64,000 bases of DNA from Chitinophagaceae bacterium UBA1930 (GTDB lineage: Bacteria > Bacteroidota > Bacteroidia > Chitinophagales > Chitinophagaceae): NCBI GenBank assembly GCA_002337145.1, contig DDFK01000003.1, positions 186,001 through 250,000 of the forward strand. The letters run 5' to 3'. Position numbers and translations under genes: made by a program. The stretch's first letter is position 1, and the number at the start of each line of letters is the position of its first letter. The notes beneath the pieces are model-generated. The model had not been told where the DNA came from, searched no databases, and worked only from the letters and a program-made list of their open reading frames with translations. Shown here piece after piece: positions 58,703-64,000 of this stretch.

Positions 58703-61033
58703 CTATTTTTTACGCTTAGAAGTCAGCAAAATAAGTACCGGTAGCAGTACTAAATTGGTCAATGTGCCCATTACAAGCGTAAATGAAGTAAGCCAGCCCA
58801 AAGACTTTGTTCCACCAAAATCGCTGAAGCAAAAGATAACGAAGCCTGCAATCAATACCAGCGAGGTATAGATGATGCTGATGCCTGTATGTTTAATGGT
58901 TTGTATTAATGTTGGTGCAACCGCTTTGTTGTAATGGGGCAGTTCCTGTTTATAATTCACTAAAAATCTTATGGTTACATCAATTACAATACCCAGTGCC
59001 ACGCTGAAAACCAATACGGAAGATGGGGTTAGTCTTATGCCCATCCAACCCATTAATCCTGCAGTGAAAATGAGCGGTATAATGTTGGGTATCAATGAGC
59101 AAACAAGTATCCTAACAGATTTGAACAAGTACAGCATACATAGTGTAATAAGCAGGAAGGCATATAATATGCTGTCCTTTAGCCCACTAATAATAAAGCT
59201 GGAACCCTCTAAGAATGTGACACTTGTGCCTGTGAAAGTTATTTTATAAGATGCCGTGTCAAAAATTTCTTTCGACTTGTTTTCAAAGTCTTTCAACAAT
59301 AGCGGCAACTGCACACTGCCAATATCTTTCATGTTCACACTTATTCTTGCAGTTTGTCTTGTGCTGTCGATAAAACCGTTCAGCAAGCTTGCAGGGCCGT
59401 TTTGTTTTTTTACAGAGCCGCTGTCATCTGTTTTGGTTCTTAAATACGGCCCTAGAAAAGCCATGTCACCTTCATAAGGCACGGCATAGCTGGCACTGTC
59501 GCCATCATAATAGGCCTGCTTGGCAAATTTCAATCCTTCTACAAAAGACAAGGGTCTTGCAGTTTCGCTTTTGCCAGAGATATAAGCAGAGAGCTCATCA
59601 ATTTTATTGATAGGTTGCGTGCTGCGTAACAAACCGTTTTTCTTTTTGGTATCCACCACAATTTCCAAAGGCATCACGCCTTTAAAACTTTTTTCGAACC
59701 ATTTCAGGTCGGTATAGATCTTGTCTTTTTTAGGAAGGTCATCCACAATAAAGCCTTCGCTTTTCAATTTGAATATACCCACTACTGCAAGAATGGTTAA
59801 TATGCCCGTAATGCCGTAAACCATTTTTGAATGGTTGAAAACCCAGCCTTCTACTTTTACCAGTATATTTTCCAGGAACTTGCTGTCGAGGTATTTTACA
59901 TGCCTTGGTTTGGGTGCAGGCAAGTAGCTTAATGCTATGGGAATAAAGATGAGGGAAATGATGAACAGGGCCATGATATTAATGCCTGCTACGGCACCAA
60001 ACTCTTTCAACAGGGCACTGCGTGTAAGGGCAAATACAGCAAAGCCAATAGCAGCAGCAATATTGCAGAACAGGGTAACGATACCCATTCGGCCCACCAT
60101 TGTTTCCAATGCCTTTTTTTTCTCGTTGGTATCCTTGTAGGATGTATGGTATTTGTTGAGGAAGTAGATACAGTTGGGCACGCCTATAACTACTACCAGT
60201 GGTGGTATCAATGCAGTAAGCAATGTAATCTTATAACCCAGCAATACAATAGTGCCCAAACTCCAAACAACACCAGCCAGTACAACAAATAAACTGATGG
60301 CCGTTGCACTCAGGGAGCGGAAGAAGAGGAATAATGTAATAGCCGACAACAATATCGATCCGATGAGAAACCAATTCATCTCGGCCTTTATTCTATTGCC
60401 AATAGTGGTACGTATAAAAGGCAGGCCGCTTGTATGCAATGTAATGCCTGTTGCTTTTTCAAATATGGTGGCCTGTGCCATTACATCGCCAATTAAGCGG
60501 GTACGGCTCTTGCTGTTTACACTGTCTTTGTTTAGCTGAACGGCCAACAGGTAGGCCTGTGCGGAAGCGTTGTATAAAAGCGTTCTATAAAACGGCAGGT
60601 TTTCAAATGCGGCTTTTGCTGTATCCAGGTCTTGCTGGCGGGTATATGGGTAATGGAATATTTTTTCCGGTACCAGCTTCTCCCCTGCCGAATCTTTTTT
60701 TAGCGTTACCACTTCGGGTATGCTCAATACGTTGTGTACCCCGTTTACTTTTTTGAGGTTTTGGTGCAGTACGCCAACTTCATTAAAAATTTTTGTGGTG
60801 TAAAAATCTTTCGATTCTATACCAAACACCAAAGTGTTGCCATCGCCGCCAAATTTTTTCAGAAAAGCCTGATAGTCCTGGTACTTGGGATTATCGGTAG
60901 GTATGGCCCTCGTAAACTCGTAACTCAACTGCACCTGCGATGCCTTATAGCCCATAAAGCCAGTGGCCAATAATAAAGCAATTAAAAGGGGTAACCTATT
61001 TTTAAGAATGAACGCACCAAGTTTGTACCACAT
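58703..61033 (-). CDS. MMPL/RND-family exporter
   Basis: A 776-residue inner-membrane transporter with about 12 hydrophobic helices in two halves, each with a large periplasmic loop after its first helix. RND-type motifs: YEFTRAIPTDNPKYQDYQAF, GNTLVFGIESKDFY, LLSAITLFLFFRSLSATAIS, LTALIPPLVVVIGVPNCIYFLNKYH (split here as PPLVVVIGVPNCIYF), GFIVDDLPKKD and the second-half VALGIVIDVTIRFLVNY. It belongs to the hydrophobe/MmpL branch without an adjacent membrane-fusion or TolC partner; likely substrates are lipids or other hydrophobic molecules. Monocistronic and divergent from the L,D-transpeptidase-like gene. Confidence 0.9.
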   Translation of the reverse strand: MWYKLGAFILKNRLPLLIALLLATGFMGYKASQVQLSYEFTRAIPTDNPKYQDYQAFLKKFGGDGNTLVFGIESKDFYTTKIFNEVGVLHQNLKKVNGVHNVLSIPEVVTLKKDSAGEKLVPEKIFHYPYTRQQDLDTAKAAFENLPFYRTLLYNASAQAYLLAVQLNKDSVNSKSRTRLIGDVMAQATIFEKATGITLHTSGLPFIRTTIGNRIKAEMNWFLIGSILLSAITLFLFFRSLSATAISLFVVLAGVVWSLGTIVLLGYKITLLTALIPPLVVVIGVPNCIYFLNKYHTSYKDTNEKKKALETMVGRMGIVTLFCNIAAAIGFAVFALTRSALLKEFGAVAGINIMALFIISLIFIPIALSYLPAPKPRHVKYLDSKFLENILVKVEGWVFNHSKMVYGITGILTILAVVGIFKLKSEGFIVDDLPKKDKIYTDLKWFEKSFKGVMPLEIVVDTKKKNGLLRSTQPINKIDELSAYISGKSETARPLSFVEGLKFAKQAYYDGDSASYAVPYEGDMAFLGPYLRTKTDDSGSVKKQNGPASLLNGFIDSTRQTARISVNMKDIGSVQLPLLLKDFENKSKEIFDTASYKITFTGTSVTFLEGSSFIISGLKDSILYAFLLITLCMLYLFKSVRILVCSLIPNIIPLIFTAGLMGWMGIRLTPSSVLVFSVALGIVIDVTIRFLVNYKQELPHYNKAVAPTLIQTIKHTGISIIYTSLVLIAGFVIFCFSDFGGTKSLGWLTSFTLVMGTLTNLVLLPVLILLTSKRKK

Positions 61034-61137
61034 AAAAAAGATTCTAAAGTTTATATTTTGCTTGCCACAAATGGCAACGGTTTAACTGCTTGCTACAGCT
61101 TTTGGGGAAACCTTTGCTGCCGGGTAGAATTACGATG

Positions 61138-61194
61138 GCCGATGGGTGCGACGCCACTGAAGCTGAGTTACGTGCAACTGCCGGTTACATAAAA
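61138..61194 (+). repeat. Dispersed repeat copy C
   Basis: Plus-strand copy with the exact core ATGGGTGCGACGCC (61142-61155), ACT next, and CCGGTTACATAAAAA after 25 nt. It lies in the divergent region between the MMPL-like and L,D-transpeptidase-like genes. This 297-nt region shows nothing else clear. Confidence 0.65.
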
Positions 61195-61330
61195 AACTAC
61201 CCATTACAGCATAGGTGCAAAGAAAAGATTATTGCTGCTACGTCTGCATAAAAAATTACCGTGCCCAGCAGGCAATAAACCGTAACCGCTGGCAGTTATA
61301 GCTATCCGATTTTTAAATAACCAATATCCT

Positions 61331-62110
61331 ATGCGTTTAGTAGTATTACTGATAGTGCTTTTACTATCGGGCAACGGCTTTGCACAGTCCCTAAAAAGCA
61401 GCAGCCATTTTACCGCACCTGTAATTGCCAATACCGCCGAGGCCCCGGCCATTATTACCATTACCGATTCTTTGTACGACAATATGCACCTGGCGGACTA
61501 TGGACTGGAAAGGGAAGTTTTTTACCAGGCCTATAAAGGTTTTTTGTACCTGCTTGGTAAGCACAAACTACAGAATACCGATGTGCTGACCATTGTGGAT
61601 TATAGCCAGAGCTGCAACAATAAAAGGCTATATGTGATTGACCTTGTAGCCATGCAATTATTATACAACACGTATGTATCGCATGGCAAGAATAGCGGTG
61701 GCGAATTTGCCAACAGCTTCTCCAACGAAAAAGACAGCAACAAGAGCAGCATTGGCTTTTTGATTACGGGCGAAACCTATTTTGGCAATTATGGAACGGC
61801 CATGCGTTTGGACGGTGCGGAGCCGGGCATTAATGACCATGTGCGTGACCGTGACATTGTTTTTCACGGCAGCAATTTTGTTAACGATAAAATAATTGAG
61901 GAAAGAGGAAAAATTGGCCGTAGTTTGGGGTGCCCTGCGGTTCCGAAGGCAGAACATACAGCAATCATGGAATCCATTAAAGGCGGTTCTTGTTTTTTTA
62001 TTTACCATACTAACAAAGCTTATGCAAAACAGTCAAAAATTATTAACGCAAACCCCAATTGGCCTGCAATGGCAACTGCTGATATGGATGCAACAGCAAG
62101 TAACCAGTAG
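61331..62110 (+). CDS. Murein L,D-transpeptidase catalytic domain protein
   Basis: A 259-residue exported protein with signal peptide MRLVVLLIVLLLSGNGFAQ. The mature part contains IVDYSQSCNNKRLYVIDL, GEFANSFSNEKDSNKSSIGF, the presumed His in RDIVFHGSNFVN and the catalytic GRSLGCPAVPKAEH (Cys201). This pattern matches the murein L,D-transpeptidase catalytic family (PF13645), a YkuD relative that forms 3-3 peptidoglycan crosslinks or links proteins to the wall. Substrates are untested. Divergent from the MMPL-like gene, 169 nt before trmB. Confidence 0.88.
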   Translation: MRLVVLLIVLLLSGNGFAQSLKSSSHFTAPVIANTAEAPAIITITDSLYDNMHLADYGLEREVFYQAYKGFLYLLGKHKLQNTDVLTIVDYSQSCNNKRLYVIDLVAMQLLYNTYVSHGKNSGGEFANSFSNEKDSNKSSIGFLITGETYFGNYGTAMRLDGAEPGINDHVRDRDIVFHGSNFVNDKIIEERGKIGRSLGCPAVPKAEHTAIMESIKGGSCFFIYHTNKAYAKQSKIINANPNWPAMATADMDATASNQ

Positions 62111-62263
62111 GTAACTTTTTACTGCTATAGATAAGCACAGGGTTTTAAAATGGTGACACTGCTATGCAGCAGGATAGCCTTGCAATAAGGCTTGCACCTT
62201 ATAGCTGGCCATTGCTGTTTTTGTTTATTGCCATGCCCAATCATTTACTCCGGGCTAACTATT

Positions 62264-62271
62264 TATCTTTG
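62264..62271 (+). promoter_or_regulatory. -7 box directly upstream of trmB
   Basis: TATCTTTG matches TAnnTTTG and ends 8 nt before the ATG at 62280, implying a leader of at most a few bases. Confidence 0.5.
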
Positions 62272-62279
62272 CCCCAATT

Positions 62280-62972
62280 ATGGGACACAAGAAACTTATA
62301 CGTTTTGAAGCGATCAAGAACTTTCCGAATGTGCTGGAACATCCGCAGGATATGAAGGGCAAGTGGAAGGAGTTTTTCAATAACACTAACCCGATAACAC
62401 TGGAGCTTGCCTGTGGCAAAGGCGAGTATGCAGTGGGCTTGGGAAGCATGTACCCCAACAGGAATTTTATTGGTATTGATATTAAGGGCAACCGTATTTG
62501 GCGTGGTGCAAAAACTGCCATTGATAACGGCTTGCAAAATGTTGCTTTTTTACGTACCGAAATTGATGGCATTGTAACCTACTTTGACAAGGATGAAGTG
62601 GCCGAGATATGGATCACTTTCCCCGACCCACAGTTACGTTTGTCCAAAGCCAAGAAGCGGTTGACGCACCCCAAGTTTTTACGGATGTACCAGCAGTTTT
62701 TGGCAAAGGGCGGGCTGGTGAATTTGAAAACCGACAGCCCTGATTTATACCAGTTTACCAAAACTGTGATTGACCTGTACAATATTGAATGTGTGGTTGA
62801 CTATGATGATGCCTATAAGCAGGCAGGCATAAAGGACGAACTGAAAATAAAGACGCATTACGAAAGCCTGGACATAGCCCAGAGCAACCGCATACATTAC
62901 CTGCAATTCCGTATAGACAATGAACTGCCGCTGGTATTGGATGAAAAGCTAAAAGAAATAATCAATGAGTAG
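62280..62972 (+). CDS. trmB: tRNA (guanine46-N7)-methyltransferase
   Basis: A 230-residue class I methyltransferase forming m7G46 in the tRNA variable loop. Seen: ITLELACGKGEYAVGLGSMY (motif I), FIGIDIKGNRIWRGAKTA, IWITFPDPQLRLSKAKKRLTHPKFL (catalytic FPDP region, about 111-135, shown in part as WITFPDPQLRLSKAKKRL) and LVNLKTDSPDLYQFTK. Length is normal. The DUF5522 gene overlaps its last 8 nt (ATGAGTAG), indicating translational coupling. First gene of a tight plus-strand operon with an alkyltransferase-like gene. Confidence 0.96.
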   Translation: MGHKKLIRFEAIKNFPNVLEHPQDMKGKWKEFFNNTNPITLELACGKGEYAVGLGSMYPNRNFIGIDIKGNRIWRGAKTAIDNGLQNVAFLRTEIDGIVTYFDKDEVAEIWITFPDPQLRLSKAKKRLTHPKFLRMYQQFLAKGGLVNLKTDSPDLYQFTKTVIDLYNIECVVDYDDAYKQAGIKDELKIKTHYESLDIAQSNRIHYLQFRIDNELPLVLDEKLKEIINE

Positions 62973-63174
62973 GCAAATAGTTGAGGGCATTGATTTTTAT
63001 TATGAAGACGGGCTGATGGTATTGACCGAAAAATACCATTTGGATAAAGGCTATTGCTGTGGCAATGGCTGCAGGCATTGCCCGTTTGCTTATGAGAATG
63101 TGCCGGAGCCCAAACGCAGCGAACTGCTATTGAAAAAGCAACAAGCAAAAGACCTAACTTCAACAGGCAAATAA
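62965..63174 (+). CDS. DUF5522 small cysteine-rich protein
   Basis: A 69-residue protein centred on GYCCGNGCRHCPFAYENVP (about 28-46): a C-C-x3-C-x2-C arrangement suggesting a metal (Zn or Fe-S) site. It has a short beta-rich N-terminus (IDFYYEDGLMVLTEKYHL) and a helical tail. Matches the DUF5522 family by this motif; the function is unknown. Starts inside the trmB stop region (8-nt overlap) and is followed 6 nt later by the ATL gene, so it is likely co-translated and perhaps linked to tRNA or nucleic-acid modification. Confidence 0.85.
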   Translation: MSRQIVEGIDFYYEDGLMVLTEKYHLDKGYCCGNGCRHCPFAYENVPEPKRSELLLKKQQAKDLTSTGK

Positions 63175-63180
63175 ATATCT

Positions 63181-63567
63181 ATGCCGGCACCTAAAAAAAC
63201 AGCTCCGAAAAAAGCCAAATTGCCAACGATAAAAAGGGAACATTCTTTTTTTGAAGATGTGTTTGATGTGGCCCGGCAAATACCCAAAGGACGTGTAACC
63301 AATTACGGTGCCATTGCCAATTATTTAGGCACCAACCTCTCTGCAAGAATGGTGGGCTGGGCAATGAATGCCGCTTTTAACGTAAAACCCAAAGTACCTG
63401 CACACCGTGTGGTAAACCGGAATGGCATGCTAAGCGGCAAGGCACACTTTAACCCACCAAGCAAAATGCAGGAGCTGCTGGAGAAAGAAAAAATAAAAGT
63501 GGAAAACGATACCATCGTTGATTTTGGCAAACATTTTTGGGACCCTGCTGTGGAGTTGGGCCTATAG
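63181..63567 (+). CDS. Alkyltransferase-like (ATL) protein, MGMT family without the acceptor Cys
   Basis: A 128-residue protein of the MGMT C-terminal domain. A basic, Ala/Lys/Pro-rich N-terminus precedes FEDVFDVARQIPKGRVTNYGAIA (Tyr42 in the nucleotide-flipping position), SARMVGWAMN (Arg56, arginine-finger-like) and VPAHRVVNRNGMLSG. The alkyl-acceptor motif PCHRV is PAHRV (Ala74, codon GCA 63400-63402), so direct methyl transfer is impossible. Alkyltransferase-like proteins with Ala or Trp at this site bind O6-alkylguanine and hand it to nucleotide excision repair. Third gene of the trmB operon. Overlaps the convergent gene by 6 nt. Confidence 0.92.
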   Translation: MPAPKKTAPKKAKLPTIKREHSFFEDVFDVARQIPKGRVTNYGAIANYLGTNLSARMVGWAMNAAFNVKPKVPAHRVVNRNGMLSGKAHFNPPSKMQELLEKEKIKVENDTIVDFGKHFWDPAVELGL

Positions 63568-63996
63568 CTTTACTTCTTCAAACAAATCGTCTCTGCTTAC
63601 CTGCAAATGGTACATTAATAAAGGTACTGTTGGTCTTTGTGCAGCAAACACTACCATAATCAGTATGGCCAATATCAGGCAGGCCATATTTCCTGTTAGG
63701 AAATATGCAATCATGCCTAGCATGTAGGGGGCTTCCAGCAGGCTGAATTTTATAATGGTTGCAGCCCTGTATCGCTCAATCTTTTCCGCAACACTGCCGC
63801 CTGTTGATTGAATACTATTTACCCTTTGCCTAAACAGGAAGAAAGACGCTGCAATGCATGCAATAGTGAGTAGGGCCACGGCCAATTGCAACGTTTTGTA
63901 ACTGCTGTCCGTTTGCGTTATAACAGGCTTTTGCGACATGAAGCAGATAATGGCCAGAAAAAGTACCTGTCCCACCAAAAATGCGGTATGCAGCAC
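63562..63996 (-). CDS. Small polytopic membrane protein, possibly 5'-truncated by the window edge
   Basis: About 144 residues visible, with four hydrophobic segments (HTAFLVGQVLFLAIICFM, TLQLAVALLTIACIAASFFLF, AATIIKFSLLEAPYMLGMIAYFLTG shown in part as LLEAPYMLGMIAYFLTG, MACLILAILIMVVFAA) and a short acidic C-terminus. No family recognised; a membrane-embedded role is inferred only from hydrophobicity. GTG 63996 is the first start in view, but the frame stays open to the window end, so the true start may lie beyond 64000. Convergent with the ATL gene, 6-nt overlap. Confidence 0.7.
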   Translation of the reverse strand: MLHTAFLVGQVLFLAIICFMSQKPVITQTDSSYKTLQLAVALLTIACIAASFFLFRQRVNSIQSTGGSVAEKIERYRAATIIKFSLLEAPYMLGMIAYFLTGNMACLILAILIMVVFAAQRPTVPLLMYHLQVSRDDLFEEVKL

Positions 63997-64000
63997 AATC

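Noticed and set aside
1..64000. tRNA, rRNA, CRISPR, integrase, IS or prophage genes
   Set aside because: Read both strands for T-arm motifs, regular spaced repeats and transposase/integrase motifs; none convincing.

Overview
The window looks like a chromosomal segment of a Bacteroidota bacterium, most likely Chitinophagaceae or a close relative. Evidence: two tandem SusC/SusD-type outer-membrane loci, a secreted protein with a C-terminal type IX secretion (T9SS)-like sorting domain, Bacteroidota-specific families (DUF4290, DUF5522, bacterial GH3, ORF6N), few Shine-Dalgarno sequences, and many genes preceded by the Bacteroidota -7 promoter motif TAnnTTTG. The DNA is AT-leaning with high coding density. 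No prophage, insertion sequence, CRISPR array, tRNA or rRNA gene was recognised, and no gene-free stretch exceeds about 300 bases.

Layout. 1-3714: RNA/DNA housekeeping (5' end of RNase G, a 31-residue very basic protein, a TPR protein, an HU/IHF-like protein, MutY) and the glycan polymerase MtgA. 3796-11134: minus-strand TypA, MurA (with Asp replacing the fosfomycin-target Cys), a DUF4290 protein, a polysaccharide deacetylase-like protein and LutB. 11265-18855: a TonB-receptor-like barrel, a minus-strand group (GT2, GH3, LysE-type exporter, small secreted protein), then an inositol-phosphatase-like gene. 18858-22457: a four-helix-bundle (23S IVS-type) gene bracketed by inverted repeats, ThiL, a Vsr-like nuclease and an S41 peptidase. 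22573-29313: an envelope protein facing a recX-lpxR-nitrilase-nagA group, then a response regulator, DnaN and a sterol-desaturase-like enzyme. 29401-39761: UspA, KdsB, a large surface protein, an ORF6N gene with a perfect 20-bp-arm palindrome, a DUF885 peptidase, a hydroxyacyl-CoA dehydrogenase, a MerR regulator and a thioredoxin-like lipoprotein. 39803-47521: methyltransferase, YfhO-like and MscS-like membrane proteins, GatB, TlpA-like and DUF1624-like proteins. 47577-58497: two consecutive SusC-SusD-lipoprotein triplets. 58703-64000: an MMPL/RND transporter, an L,D-transpeptidase-like protein, and a compact trmB-DUF5522-alkyltransferase-like operon.

How the genes work together. Most are core functions: translation quality control (TypA, GatB, TrmB), replication and repair (DnaN, MutY, RecX, Vsr-like, ATL), and cell wall and LPS (MurA, MtgA, KdsB, LpxR-like, L,D-transpeptidase). 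The accessory layer is the envelope uptake equipment (two SusCD triplets and a separate barrel) and the surface protein. The most unusual non-coding structure is the four-helix-bundle cassette with heptad-built inverted arms, the long palindrome inside ORF6N, and a three-copy dispersed repeat sharing ATGGGTGCGACGCC.
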